The notes under the pieces: generated by a model
What the model saw: only the letters and a program-made list of their open reading frames with translations
What the model was told of the DNA's origin: nothing
The model's database searches: none
Made by a program: the position numbers and the translations under genes
In this document: positions 35,907 to 44,828 of the stretch, one piece after another
Numbering within the stretch: the first letter of the stretch is position 1
Layout of the letters: each line of letters opens with the position of its first letter
Source of the DNA: Acinetobacter nosocomialis NIPH 2119
GTDB lineage: Bacteria > Pseudomonadota > Gammaproteobacteria > Pseudomonadales > Moraxellaceae
DNA length: 64,000 nucleotides
Direction of reading: 5' to 3'
Assembly: GCF_000368085.1 (NCBI RefSeq)
Contig: NZ_KB849239.1
Location: forward strand, 3,772,832-3,836,831

Positions 35907-36887
35907 TTATGGTTTCGATGAAAGTGAGTGAATCACTTCAAAATAGCTAGGTGGGACTGGAACATGACCCCGTTCTCTTAATACTTGGTGCATACGCGGT
36001 AATTTAAAATATGGTACAGAAGCCATTAAATGGTGTTCCATATGGTAGTTTACGTGGATTGGTGCAACAAAACTTCTCGCAATCCATCCAGCTCGTGTTG
36101 TTCGAGTATTGGTTAAAGCAGTATTGCTGGTTTGCATACCAGCGTGTTCTGCCATAGAGCGAATACGTAAAAAAAGTGGGAATGGGGTTAAGTAAGCTAG
36201 AGGCCATAACCAATAAAAACGTTGTTGACCAAATGCTTTTAAAACGCCATAAAGTGCTAAATTCGTTGCAATAGCACCTGAACTGTTTTTTGCAATACTC
36301 TTTGCATAGTCAACGAAATTTTTATGACTGCGGTCTAACCAAATTTGATCATTGGCAACAGTCCATTTCATAACATCCAGATCCATTAAAACTCGACCTA
36401 AGCTAAACTTTAAGCCAGTCATACCTGTTAAGTCGCGTAAGAATTTACGAGTCAGAGACTTTTTACTGATAGGAAAACCGGCAACTAAAGAAAGATCTGG
36501 GTCATCTGGGGTAGATGTTTTTGCATGGTGACGAACATGATGTACACGATATTTTTGAAGATCATTCCAGATGGGGCGGGCGCATAGCCATTCACCTACG
36601 AAATCATTTATTTTTTTATTTTTGAATAAACTTTTGTGAGATGCGTCGTGCATTAAAATTGCGAGACATAACTGACGACCCGCCAAGATGGCTAAGGCAA
36701 GCATACATGCTAATAATTTACCCCAACTTGGCAAGTAGTCCCACATCATTATTAAACTAGCGAATGTTCCACCAATAACAGCCCATGTGCTGGCAACCGC
36801 CCAAGCTCCATATGCATCTGAAGGTTCTGTAAGCTCTTGTATTTCTTCTCTGCTAAATAGGTCCGTAACACTTACCTGCGTATTCAT
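35907..36887 (-). CDS. Membrane fatty acid desaturase
   Basis: The 326-aa di-iron membrane enzyme shows all three histidine boxes: LMHDASHKSLF, HHVRHHAKT and YHMEHHLMAS. Helix pairs at about residues 30-75 and 195-225 cross the membrane. It would introduce a double bond into an acyl chain, adjusting membrane fluidity or making an unusual acyl product. The substrate is not determined. A perfect inverted repeat lies just upstream. The PaaX-like regulator gene lies directly upstream on the same strand, 107 bp away. Confidence 0.9.
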   Translation of the reverse strand: MNTQVSVTDLFSREEIQELTEPSDAYGAWAVASTWAVIGGTFASLIMMWDYLPSWGKLLACMLALAILAGRQLCLAILMHDASHKSLFKNKKINDFVGEWLCARPIWNDLQKYRVHHVRHHAKTSTPDDPDLSLVAGFPISKKSLTRKFLRDLTGMTGLKFSLGRVLMDLDVMKWTVANDQIWLDRSHKNFVDYAKSIAKNSSGAIATNLALYGVLKAFGQQRFYWLWPLAYLTPFPLFLRIRSMAEHAGMQTSNTALTNTRTTRAGWIARSFVAPIHVNYHMEHHLMASVPYFKLPRMHQVLRERGHVPVPPSYFEVIHSLSSKP

Positions 36888-36916
36888 TGTTATTCTCCCA
36901 AATTAGAGTTCGGTAT

Positions 36917-36941
36917 CTATATTTTTATATTACAAATATAG
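36917..36941. promoter_or_regulatory. Inverted repeat upstream of the desaturase gene
   Basis: CTATATTT-N9-AAATATAG is a perfect 8-bp inverted repeat centred about 40 bp before the desaturase start. The position suits an operator over the promoter. The neighbouring PaaX-like regulator is an obvious candidate to bind it. Confidence 0.5.
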
Positions 36942-36994
36942 TCATAAAAAATTAAAAAATGAAATATTTGTTTGTAAAAAAATAAATCAGATGA

Positions 36995-37795
36995 TTATAG
37001 ATTTAGTTCTTGTTCATATATTTTTTTCCAAAGTTTTTGGCCGATCGCGTCTAACTGCTGTACATCTTGAGCAAATTGATTACGCGCAGACTCATTTACA
37101 AATGGTGCTGGTAATAGGGGATCATTCATGAGTAAAGCAATCGTTTCCCTACCTAAAAGAAGGGCTTTAACTGCAGCATCATTTAAGGAGAGGTGAGTAT
37201 AGTTTTCAAGCCAGTGCGTGATATCTCGACTATACATTTCATAATTTTTTTCGAGTTGTTTGGTATCCCACAAAGAAAAAATTTGCTTAAGCGTTGAGGG
37301 GGCGAAATGCTGAATAATACAAATTTTTGCTTCTTTCTCTAGCCCAGCTAAAACGAGCTCCTCACAGGTTTTTTCAAAACTATAAGCTAAATTGTCTGGG
37401 CGGATGTAAATACCAGTTTCTAATTCTTTAAAACCAAATTGACGCAGTACACGTTCACGCTTTTTAAGAGCAGTTCGGTCTATACGGCCCAGTGTGCCTG
37501 TAAATACAGCAAGATAATGTTGCTGCCATTCTTTAGTTTGTTTAATACCATTTTTACGATTGAGTATTACTTTTGCCCAATCTTTCGTAGAAGGTGAAAG
37601 TTGATAAATTCCGCGTTCTACGCTTTCAATCATGCCTTCATTTAATAGACGGGTTGTCGCAACTCGAATACCGTTTTCACTTAAGTTAAACAGTTTGGCA
37701 GCCACCAAAATTTGTTTAATCGTAAGTTGAGGGTAAGCAGAGGAAAGAAAGAGATCGATAATCAGATGACGTGCGTTGATTTTAGTATTTTTCAT
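36995..37795 (-). CDS. PaaX-like transcriptional regulator
   Basis: The 266-aa protein has a PaaX-type N-terminal winged helix (residues 8-75, with ILVAAKLFNLSENGIRVATTRLLNEGMIE). A middle domain contains QHYLAVFTGTLGRIDRTALKKRERVLRQFGF, and a C-terminal helical domain follows. PaaX regulators sense acyl-CoA compounds, phenylacetyl-CoA in the best known case. No phenylacetate genes are near, so here a fatty-acyl-CoA ligand and control of the desaturase is an inference from adjacency. Confidence 0.83.
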   Translation of the reverse strand: MKNTKINARHLIIDLFLSSAYPQLTIKQILVAAKLFNLSENGIRVATTRLLNEGMIESVERGIYQLSPSTKDWAKVILNRKNGIKQTKEWQQHYLAVFTGTLGRIDRTALKKRERVLRQFGFKELETGIYIRPDNLAYSFEKTCEELVLAGLEKEAKICIIQHFAPSTLKQIFSLWDTKQLEKNYEMYSRDITHWLENYTHLSLNDAAVKALLLGRETIALLMNDPLLPAPFVNESARNQFAQDVQQLDAIGQKLWKKIYEQELNL

Positions 37796-38139
37796 TCTGT
37801 TTAAATTTTAAATATAAATGACATATGCTTGAAATAATATCATGTTTGTTTGATGTTTTAAGATGGTTTCTTGGCTTGCTTAAGTTTAAGAGCTTTTATT
37901 TATAACTAGAAGACGATTTGTTTTTGATTAAATTTTATCTTTTTACGATAGTTAACCTAAGTTTGTCATAATGATGTGATACATTATTGCACTTTAAATA
38001 ATCGGTCTTTAATTAAAGGCAATAACCAAAATGCTAGAAATGATCTGATATTGAACATGAACTTAGCCAAAATGTTGGTTCGTTCATGATATAAAACAAA
38101 TTTTTAGACCTTTCTAGTGATTAACTTTTTGAGCAAGTG
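37796..38139. other. Intergenic region, 344 bp
   Basis: AT-rich promoter region between the divergent PaaX-like and uppP genes. I see no ORF or stable RNA in it. Confidence 0.55.
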
Positions 38140-38958
38140 ATGGAAAATTTTGAAGTTATAAAAGCACTATTTCTAGGGTTTGTTGAAGGTTTAACTGAAT
38201 TTTTACCAATTTCCAGTACTGGCCATTTGATTTTATTTGGTCATATTATCGATTTCCATTCAGATGGTGGTCGTGTATTCGAAGTAGTGATCCAGTTAGG
38301 TGCTATTTTGGCAGTATGCTGGTTATATCGACAAAAAATTATTAACTTGATTAAAGGCTTCTTTAGTGGCGATGTAGAGTCGCGTCATTTTGCTTTTAGT
38401 GTATTAATTGCTTTTTTCCCAGCAGTGATTATTGGTGTTTTAGCCGTCGATTTTATTAAAAGCGTTTTGTTTAGCCCAATTGTGGTTGCGATTGCCCTCA
38501 TTGTTGGTGCACTGATTATTTTCTGGGTTGAATCTAGACAGTTTGAGCATAAAACACTAGATGCGACAAAAATCACGTTTAAGCAGGCACTTTTAGTCGG
38601 TCTTGCTCAATGTGTTGCGATGATTCCGGGAACTTCTCGTTCAGGTGCGACAATTGTAGGCGGGATGTTTGCAGGTTTATCACGTAAAGCCGCAACAGAA
38701 TTTTCGTTCTTCCTTGCAATGCCGACCATGTTAGGTGCAGCGACATTTGACTTAATTAAAAATGCTGATGTGTTGACCTCAGACAATATGATTAATATTG
38801 GTGTTGGTTTTGTTGCAGCATTTATTGCAGCTTTATTTGTAGTAAAGGCACTGGTACTTTTTGTTGAACGTCACACTCTACGCGTATTTGCTTGGTACCG
38901 TATTGTGCTCGGTGTCATTATTTTGATTGCAGCAATGTTCTTTAACTTATCTGCTTAA
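38140..38958 (+). CDS. uppP: Undecaprenyl-diphosphatase UppP (BacA)
   Basis: The 272-aa membrane phosphatase recycles the C55 lipid carrier for peptidoglycan and other surface polymers. The signatures are GFVEGLTEFLPISSTGHL near the N-terminus and the catalytic PGTSRSGATIVGG near residue 165. Loss or excess of this protein alters bacitracin sensitivity. The GTG one codon upstream of the ATG is not preferred. A tight terminator follows. Confidence 0.97.
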   Translation: MENFEVIKALFLGFVEGLTEFLPISSTGHLILFGHIIDFHSDGGRVFEVVIQLGAILAVCWLYRQKIINLIKGFFSGDVESRHFAFSVLIAFFPAVIIGVLAVDFIKSVLFSPIVVAIALIVGALIIFWVESRQFEHKTLDATKITFKQALLVGLAQCVAMIPGTSRSGATIVGGMFAGLSRKAATEFSFFLAMPTMLGAATFDLIKNADVLTSDNMINIGVGFVAAFIAALFVVKALVLFVERHTLRVFAWYRIVLGVIILIAAMFFNLSA

Positions 38959-38973
38959 TAGTCAGACTAAGTG

Positions 38974-39003
38974 AAAAAACCTAGAATCTTCTAGGTTTTT
39001 TTA
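38974..39003 (+). terminator. Terminator of uppP
   Basis: Perfect 12-bp stem AAAAACCTAGAA / TTCTAGGTTTTT with T run. Confidence 0.9.
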
Positions 39004-39116
39004 TGCCTAAAAATAGCTTTAACTTGCTTATTTATACAAAGTACTACCAAGAAACGCTTTTTCCTTTTAGTTTGATTGATATAGTAAATCTTAAATAGCC
39101 CGTAAAAAATAAAGCA

Positions 39117-40010
39117 ATGCAACAGAATGATCTGATGAAAAGTTTGGTAGAGGCTTTTTTATATTTAGCTCCTCAAGAAGGGCTATATCCCACCTATATT
39201 TCAAATATCACCCTGATGAGGGTTGATCATTCCACACAGCCTGTTGCTGTATTACAAGAGCCTTCAATTGTTTTAGTCATACAAGGCGTAAAGCGTGGTT
39301 ATATCGGAAAAGAAACTTTTCAGTTTCAACAAGGCCAGTGTTTACTCATCTCGATTGCTATTCCTTTTGACTGCGATACATGGGTTGAAAATGAACCGAT
39401 GCTGGCAATTGCGATTAAGTTTGAAGCGCAAATGATGGCTGATTTAGCTACTAAAATGAATAAAGAGCAGCAGTCATCTATAGATGAACTTGAAAAAAGA
39501 GATATAAAGCTCAGTTGTGGTTTAAATATTATAGAAATGAACTCTGTTATATCTGAAGTTGCTTTACGTTTGTTGCATTTACTTCGTTCTAAACAAGACA
39601 CCGCAATATTAGGAGAGCAGATAAAACGAGAACTCATTTATCGGGTTTTGCAGGCGGGTAGCCGTGATTTAATCGAAAATCTTTCGGCTATGATAAGTCG
39701 AAATAGTGTGATTTATACAATTTGTGAAATTATTCAAAGAGATTACTATCATAATTTAACGGTTCAGGAACTTGCTAAACAAGCAGGAATGAGTGTCTCT
39801 CTTTTTCATCAAGCGTTTAAGAAAGTCACGAACTATTCTCCATTACAGTACATTAAGATTACTCGATTACATAAAGCACGTGATTTAATCCTAAATAATC
39901 AAATGGGTGTTGCGGAAGCTGCCTATCAGGTAGGTTATGTAAGTGCCTCACAGTTTAGTCGAGAGTTCAAACGGCTGTTTGGAGTTCCCCCTAAATCTTC
40001 AATGAATTAA
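39117..40010 (+). CDS. AraC family transcriptional regulator (AraC_N type)
   Basis: The 297-aa protein has an N-terminal cupin-like AraC_N domain with TQPVAVLQEPSIVLVIQG and KRGYIGKETF. The C-terminal HTH pair contains TVQELAKQAGMSVSLFHQAFK and VAEAAYQVGYVSASQFSREFKRLFGVPP. This subgroup often controls an adjacent dehydrogenase. Here it lies 46 bp before a quinone oxidoreductase gene on the same strand. A later ATG (39135) is also possible. Confidence 0.9.
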   Translation: MQQNDLMKSLVEAFLYLAPQEGLYPTYISNITLMRVDHSTQPVAVLQEPSIVLVIQGVKRGYIGKETFQFQQGQCLLISIAIPFDCDTWVENEPMLAIAIKFEAQMMADLATKMNKEQQSSIDELEKRDIKLSCGLNIIEMNSVISEVALRLLHLLRSKQDTAILGEQIKRELIYRVLQAGSRDLIENLSAMISRNSVIYTICEIIQRDYYHNLTVQELAKQAGMSVSLFHQAFKKVTNYSPLQYIKITRLHKARDLILNNQMGVAEAAYQVGYVSASQFSREFKRLFGVPPKSSMN

Positions 40011-40056
40011 AGTAAATCAATACATTTAAAATATAAACCAAACATGGAGCATATCA

Positions 40057-41055
40057 ATGAGTCTTCCAACAACCATGAAAATTGTTGAAATTACGGTTCC
40101 TGGCGGACCTGAGGTCTTAAAACTTCAAGATTCAGATGTTCCAGTTCCTCAAGCAGATGAAGTGTTAATTGAGGTAAAAGCTGCTGGAATTAACCGCCCA
40201 GACGTATTGCAGCGTATGGGCTTATACCCAATGCCAAAAGGTGTTACGCAAATTCCGGGTCTTGAAGTCGCTGGGGTCGTAGTTGCTGTAGGTGATCAAG
40301 TGCAACACTTCAAAGTTGGAGACAAGGTTTGTGCTTTAACCAACGGTGGTGGTTATGCAGAGTATTGTACTGTCACTGCAACTCAAGTATTGCCAATACC
40401 TGAGAATTTATCATTTACTCAAGCTGCTGCAATTCCGGAAACATTCTTTACAGTTTGGGCAAATCTGTTTGATATCGGCCGTTTAAAAGAAAATGAAACA
40501 GCACTGATTCATGGTGGGGCAAGTGGTATTGGGACCACCGCTTTAGCGATTTGCCATGCTTTAGGGATTAAAACTTTTGCTACAGTTGGAAGTGAAGATA
40601 AAGTTGAAGCACTCTCTAATTTAACTACTGCAATTAACTATAAAACCCAAGATTTTGAGCAAGAAATTTTGAAACACACTCAAGACCAAGGTGTTGATGT
40701 GATTTTGGATATTGTGGGTGGTTCGTATTTCTCGAAAAACTTAAATCTATTAAAGCGTGATGGTCGACTGGTCATTATTGGTTTTATGGGAGGGCGAATT
40801 GCAAAAGAATTTGATTTACAAAAACTGATTTTAAAACGTGCAACGATTACTGGCTCAACCATGCGAGCACGTAATAGCCAAGAAAAAGCCCGGATTGCTC
40901 AGTCCTTACATGAACATGTATGGCCGCTCTTAGCTCAAGGCAAGTGTTTACCGCAAATCTATAAAACCTATGATTTTTCAGATGTACAAAGTGCCCATGC
41001 ATGTATGGAGCAAGGTGACCATATTGGAAAGATCGTTTTAGAAATCAATACTTAA
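40057..41055 (+). CDS. NAD(P)H quinone oxidoreductase (zeta-crystallin/PIG3-like)
   Basis: The 332-aa medium-chain dehydrogenase/reductase lacks zinc-ligand cysteines, as in quinone oxidoreductases. It shows AAGINRPDVLQRMGLYP, the GroES-like LEVAGVVVAVGD, and the nucleotide-binding HGGASGIGTTALAICHALG. The closest pattern is the PIG3 class, which reduces quinones with NADPH. It probably forms a unit with the AraC regulator gene just upstream, giving an electrophile or quinone response. Confidence 0.9.
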   Translation: MSLPTTMKIVEITVPGGPEVLKLQDSDVPVPQADEVLIEVKAAGINRPDVLQRMGLYPMPKGVTQIPGLEVAGVVVAVGDQVQHFKVGDKVCALTNGGGYAEYCTVTATQVLPIPENLSFTQAAAIPETFFTVWANLFDIGRLKENETALIHGGASGIGTTALAICHALGIKTFATVGSEDKVEALSNLTTAINYKTQDFEQEILKHTQDQGVDVILDIVGGSYFSKNLNLLKRDGRLVIIGFMGGRIAKEFDLQKLILKRATITGSTMRARNSQEKARIAQSLHEHVWPLLAQGKCLPQIYKTYDFSDVQSAHACMEQGDHIGKIVLEINT

Positions 41056-41256
41056 TTTAATCTGTGACAGTTTAGGTGAACGGCATGTTTGCCTAAACTG
41101 AAATTTATAATTATTAATTGTGCCTATTTCTATATAAAAATTGCCAAATTCTATTGGCGTGTTGCATCAGTTTCTTGATCTGAATATACATTTACTAAGA
41201 AATAATAATTGGCTTAAAGCTGTTATTTCGTTCTTCAATTCTAAAGGATGGTAACA

Positions 41257-42132
41257 ATGAATACCCCAGCATCAAATGATAAAAATCCAACTCCAGATTT
41301 GGCTGAAGATAATGCGTTCTTCCCATCACCATATTCACTGAGTCAATATACTTCTCCTAAAACAGATTACGATGGCACAACCTATCCAACGCCGTATACG
41401 GGCAATAAAAAAGTCTTAATGATTGCAACTGATGAGCGTTATATCCAGATGCAAAACGGTAAGTTCTTTTCTACAGGAAACCATCCAGTAGAAATGCTTT
41501 TGCCGATGTTTCATTTAGATAATGCGGGCTTCGAAATTGATGTCGCGACACTTTCCGGTAATCCAGCCAAACTTGAAATGTGGGCAATGCCAAAGCAAGA
41601 ACAAGTTGTATTAGATACTTTCCATAAATATGCAGATAAACTAAAAAATCCACTAAAACTTGCTGACATTTTAGAAAATGCAGTAGGGGAAAACTCACCA
41701 TATGCAGCTGTATTTATTCCAGGTGGGCATGGTGTTTTAGCTAAGATTCCACATAGCTTGGATGTCAAAAAAGTTCTGAAATGGGCAGTTGAACAAGACA
41801 AATTTATTATTACTTTATGTCATGGTCCAGCTTCGTTATTGGCTGCGGCAGTAGAGGAACAACCTGAGAATTATATTTTTAAAGATTATCAAATTTGTGT
41901 ATTCCCTGATTCATTAGATAAGGGGGCAAATATTGATATCGGTTATATGCCGGGAGCTTTACCATGGTTAGTCGGTGAAAACCTTGAAAAGCTCGGTGTG
42001 AAGATTTTGAACACTGGTATTACCGGACAATGTCATAGAGATCGTAAATTGCTAACAGGCGATAGTCCGCTTGCTTCTAATAATTTGGGCAAGCTTGCAG
42101 CTGAAACATTGTTGGCTGAAGTGAAGGATTAA
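41257..42132 (+). CDS. hchA: Glyoxalase III / protein deglycase HchA (Hsp31)
   Basis: The 291-aa DJ-1-superfamily protein fits E. coli HchA (283 aa). It has NAFFPSPYSLSQYTSPKTDYDG near the start, the oxyanion block FIPGGHGVL, the nucleophile Cys in TLCHGPASLLAA and the late TGITGQCHRDRKLLTGDSP. It converts methylglyoxal to lactate without glutathione and repairs glycated groups. The ATG at 41257 is preceded by AAAGGATGG. The gene ends just before the prophage left boundary. Confidence 0.93.
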   Translation: MNTPASNDKNPTPDLAEDNAFFPSPYSLSQYTSPKTDYDGTTYPTPYTGNKKVLMIATDERYIQMQNGKFFSTGNHPVEMLLPMFHLDNAGFEIDVATLSGNPAKLEMWAMPKQEQVVLDTFHKYADKLKNPLKLADILENAVGENSPYAAVFIPGGHGVLAKIPHSLDVKKVLKWAVEQDKFIITLCHGPASLLAAAVEEQPENYIFKDYQICVFPDSLDKGANIDIGYMPGALPWLVGENLEKLGVKILNTGITGQCHRDRKLLTGDSPLASNNLGKLAAETLLAEVKD

Positions 42133-42144
42133 GTTATTCAATAT

Positions 42145-42165
42145 GTGCGCCCTGCGGGACTCGAA
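42145..42165. other. attL: copy of the tRNA-Arg 3' end
   Basis: 21 bases identical to 55357-55377, covering the T-arm and acceptor end of the tRNA. The rest of the tRNA is absent here. Confidence 0.9.
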
Positions 42166-42218
42166 TTTAATAGTTAAAATTATGTTTTATTTAGTTATTT
42201 TATTTTTAATTATTTTTG

Positions 42219-42245
42219 ATACCGTAACTCGTACCGTAAAAAGTA
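42219..42245. promoter_or_regulatory. Left arm-type integrase sites
   Basis: ATACCGTAA and GTACCGTAAAAAG lie 6 bases apart. Matching motifs lie at the other end of the element (55186-55248), as expected for arm sites of a tyrosine integrase. Confidence 0.6.
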
Positions 42246-42273
42246 AAACCCTCAAACAAATAAGGCATCCTTT

Positions 42274-42474
42274 TTAGGATGCCATTCTGTGCTTTTCTAT
42301 CCAACAGTCTATATCAGATTCAAGCCATCTCGCAATTTTTCTTTTGCCCTCACCAAATAGGATTGAAGGAGGGAAATAACCGGTTCGAATCCAGTCATAG
42401 ATAGTTGACTTTGGAAGGCTGGTTTTTAATTCAACCGCCTTCAAGTCAAGCAAACGACTTTGCTTTTCTGACAT
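42274..42474 (-). CDS. AlpA-family excisionase/regulator
   Basis: The 66-aa MerR-like helix-turn-helix protein has the AlpA pattern: LLDLKAVELKTSLPKSTIYDWIRTGYFPPSI, then ARWLESDIDCWIEKH. AlpA proteins assist excision or activate integrase expression in P4-type elements. It lies close to the left att site, opposite the integrase. The start overlaps the stop of the 71-aa gene (TGATG), so the two are coupled. Confidence 0.85.
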   Translation of the reverse strand: MSEKQSRLLDLKAVELKTSLPKSTIYDWIRTGYFPPSILFGEGKRKIARWLESDIDCWIEKHRMAS

Positions 42475-42689
42475 CACCCCTCCTTACTTTCCGCTTTAAC
42501 TTCTTTTGCAAACAACGCTTCTGCACCATCTTCAGTAAAACCGATCTCAATTAAGAAAAAGCCATGAGGTGCTAGAGGATTCCATTTTGATAAGTCCGAT
42601 GAGTCCATAATTTCCAAAAATTGATCATCAGAAACACTCCCTTCTAAATAAAGTCGTACGGTGACTATATTGGGGGCCGAAGATGTCAC
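42474..42689 (-). CDS. Hypothetical phage protein, start altered by deletion
   Basis: Up to 71 aa on the minus strand, upstream of alpA. The recognisable part from IVTVRLYLEGSVSDDQFLEIMDSS looks like a normal small-protein start. The first ten or so codons, including a GTG start, run into sequence that reads on the other strand as gp10. The natural start was therefore probably removed by the deletion at 42.66-42.69 kb. No family recognised. Confidence 0.5.
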   Translation of the reverse strand: MTSSAPNIVTVRLYLEGSVSDDQFLEIMDSSDLSKWNPLAPHGFFLIEIGFTEDGAEALFAKEVKAESKEG

Positions 42690-43665
42690 ATTCTTGGATT
42701 CTCGTTTTATTGTTTTAAATCCTAATTCAGACCAGATTCAGTGGTCCGGACTGCTTAATACAAAGTTTTCGGCACTAGGTTATGCAACAGCGGAAGCTAG
42801 CTCGGATAAATTAGTAAGAATCTTTACCCAAAATGGCCAACTATGGCTAATTGGAGAGAAGACTACCGAAATATGGCACAGTACAGGTAATGCTGATCAA
42901 CCTTTCTTAAGAGTATCTGGTGCATATATTAATTGTGGATGTATTGCGAAGAACTCACTTGCGCAATTTGGTATGGGTCTAATTTGGCTTTCACAGACCG
43001 ATGTAGGTGATGGTCAGATAGTACTTACAGAGGGATATCAGGTTAAGCGGATTTCTAACCATGCCATGGAGCAGGAGTTTGCAAGTTACTCGCGATTGGA
43101 TGATGCAGTTGCATACTCTTACCAGCAGGAAGGGCATTCTTTCTACGTATTGTCTTTCCCAACTGCAAATAAAACATGGTGTTTCGATGGTTCGACTGGA
43201 ATGTGGCATGAGCGTAGTTACTATAACTCCAGTTCACAACATGAGCGTCATAGATCACAAGTTCACTGTTTCCACAAAGGAAAGCATTATGTAGGCGATC
43301 ACACTAATGGGATTATCTACGAACTAAGCTTGGATGCTGAAACAGATAATGGTCGCATGATCATGCGTGAGAGAACTACACCAGTAATAAACCCAAAAGG
43401 GCAACGCCTCATCTTTGATGCACTTGAAATTTTTGTTCAAGCAGGACAAAAAGTTAATCGTGAGCCGATAGTGATGCTTGATTGGTCAGATGACCAAGGT
43501 CAAACATGGTCATTTGATCAGCAAGTGACTCTAGGTAAGGTTGGGGAATGGAAAAAGAGAATTATCTTTAGGCGTCTAGGTCAATCATTTAATAGAGTTT
43601 TCCGTTTGAGAGTAACTGATTTAAGTCGGCTTGTTATTACGGGCGCTCAGGCTAGAGTGAGATAA
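42661..43665 (+). pseudogene. P22 gp10-like DNA stabilisation/tail accessory protein, 5'-truncated
   Basis: The remaining 334 codons match the C-terminal two thirds of the packaged-DNA stabilisation protein gp10 family (about 470 aa in P22): VTFLDSRFIVLNPNS, QWSGLLN, LWLIGEKTTEIWHSTG, and GVEW-like repeats ending in TGAQARVR. The N-terminal part is missing. Translation could start only at a GTG inside the fused region. In P22, gp10 plugs the portal after gp4 so that the packaged DNA stays in the head. Confidence 0.8.
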
Positions 43666-43667
43666 CA

Positions 43668-44066
43668 ATGGATATTACCAGATCGATTCAAATTCCAAAC
43701 ACTCAAATGTTCAAGAATGGTGTTATGGATCAAGCATGGTATATGTTTTTCTATGCATTAAGCCAAAATGCTAGCAAAGGAGAGGAAATTGATACTGGTC
43801 AACTTCTTCAACTTTCAAGTCAGTTACCCGCTGTGACAGTACCAAATGAGGTACTTTCTGATCTTGATAATTTGCAGCGGAACTTCCCTATAAGTCCAAC
43901 CGCTCAATGTGAAGATATTCAACCGATGCCAACTGCATCGGTTTTTCATTTTGAGGCAGACAATATCTTTACAACAACAAACATCTGTTGTGATGACAAG
44001 CCTTATCCCTTGCCAACTGTACAGATCACTAATGATATGCAGGTAATTATAAATGGCACTAATTAA
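43668..44066 (+). CDS. Hypothetical phage late protein, 132 aa
   Basis: Follows gp10 by two bases and overlaps the next gene by 14. MDITRSIQIPNTQMFKNGVMDQAWYMFFYAL is followed by a Gln/Leu-rich helix and a small C-terminal domain with ICCDDKPYPLPTV. In P22 this position holds the small gp26 or gp14 genes, but the sequence does not let me choose. It is probably a minor virion or assembly protein. Confidence 0.65.
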   Translation: MDITRSIQIPNTQMFKNGVMDQAWYMFFYALSQNASKGEEIDTGQLLQLSSQLPAVTVPNEVLSDLDNLQRNFPISPTAQCEDIQPMPTASVFHFEADNIFTTTNICCDDKPYPLPTVQITNDMQVIINGTN

Positions 44067-44385
44067 CTACACTCAAGCAGTAATTCCTCAAACTCTTCCT
44101 GCTGGTGATTTCCTTGCTTATACGGTGCCTGCAAACACAGTAGCGCAGGTCCGAGCTTCAACGTTCTATAACAAGTCAGCAGCGCCTATCACACTTAAAG
44201 TTTCAGTTGTTCCGAGTGGTGCCACGCTAGGTGCTCAACATCAAGTTACGCAGAAAAATATCCCAGCAACTAGCAGCTATTTAAATCCTGAAATCATTAA
44301 CCATGTGCTTAAAGCAGGCGACAAGCTCTATATCAATGGTGAAGGGCTGAATGCTTATATATCTGTAATGGAGCAGGTCACATGA
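44053..44385 (+). CDS. Hypothetical phage protein, 110 aa
   Basis: A beta-rich small protein (VIPQTLPAGDFLAYTVPANTVAQVRAS, then ILKAGDKLYINGEG-like LKAGDKLYINGEGLNAY) with the look of a phage decoration or fibre-type domain. It overlaps both neighbours (14 bases upstream, 4 bases ATGA downstream), so the late genes here are translationally coupled. The family is not certain. Confidence 0.65.
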   Translation: MALINYTQAVIPQTLPAGDFLAYTVPANTVAQVRASTFYNKSAAPITLKVSVVPSGATLGAQHQVTQKNIPATSSYLNPEIINHVLKAGDKLYINGEGLNAYISVMEQVT

Positions 44386-44828
44386 TCACAGTAAGGCGTG
44401 AAAAGTGGATTGATTGTATAGATCAGATTATGCCGCTTTGCCAGATGGTTCATGAACTTGTTGAAAAAGATATTTATGGTATTCCCTTAGACTTTGATGC
44501 AACGCTATACCAACAATCAGAAGATTTCGATGAATTTCACTGTCTGGTGATGCGTGAAAATGGGCGTCCTATTGGGTTTCATTGGATGGTGATGTATCAG
44601 CTCGCTAGATTCAAAGGCAAAAAACAGGCTGGAACAGATGCAATATTTGTACATCCTGAGCATCGACAACACTCAATGAAGTTAATTGAGTTTAGCGAGA
44701 AATATGCAAAAGACCATGGTTGCACAACATGGGCAATTGCAACACTTGATCCTGAATATCGTGGGCTTTTGTGGGAACGCAAAGGTTTTAAGAAAGCAGA
44801 AACTATTTTTATAAAGGTGATGACATGA
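44382..44828 (+). CDS. GNAT-like acetyltransferase encoded in the tail module
   Basis: The 148-aa protein has a GNAT fold signature: LVMRENGRPIGFHWMVMYQ, then QAGTDAIFVHPEHRQHSMKLIEFSEKYAKDHGCTTWAIATLD and LLWERKGFKKAETIFIK. The acetyl-CoA loop R/Q-x-x-G/A is weak (EHRQHS). It overlaps both neighbours by ATGA. Comparable proteins occur in podovirus and siphovirus tail regions with unknown targets. It may modify a host or virion protein. Confidence 0.72.
   Translation: MITVRREKWIDCIDQIMPLCQMVHELVEKDIYGIPLDFDATLYQQSEDFDEFHCLVMRENGRPIGFHWMVMYQLARFKGKKQAGTDAIFVHPEHRQHSMKLIEFSEKYAKDHGCTTWAIATLDPEYRGLLWERKGFKKAETIFIKVMT

Noticed and set aside
42145..42165. A second tRNA-Arg gene at the left prophage end
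   Set aside because: Only the last part of the tRNA is present; anticodon and D arms are absent.
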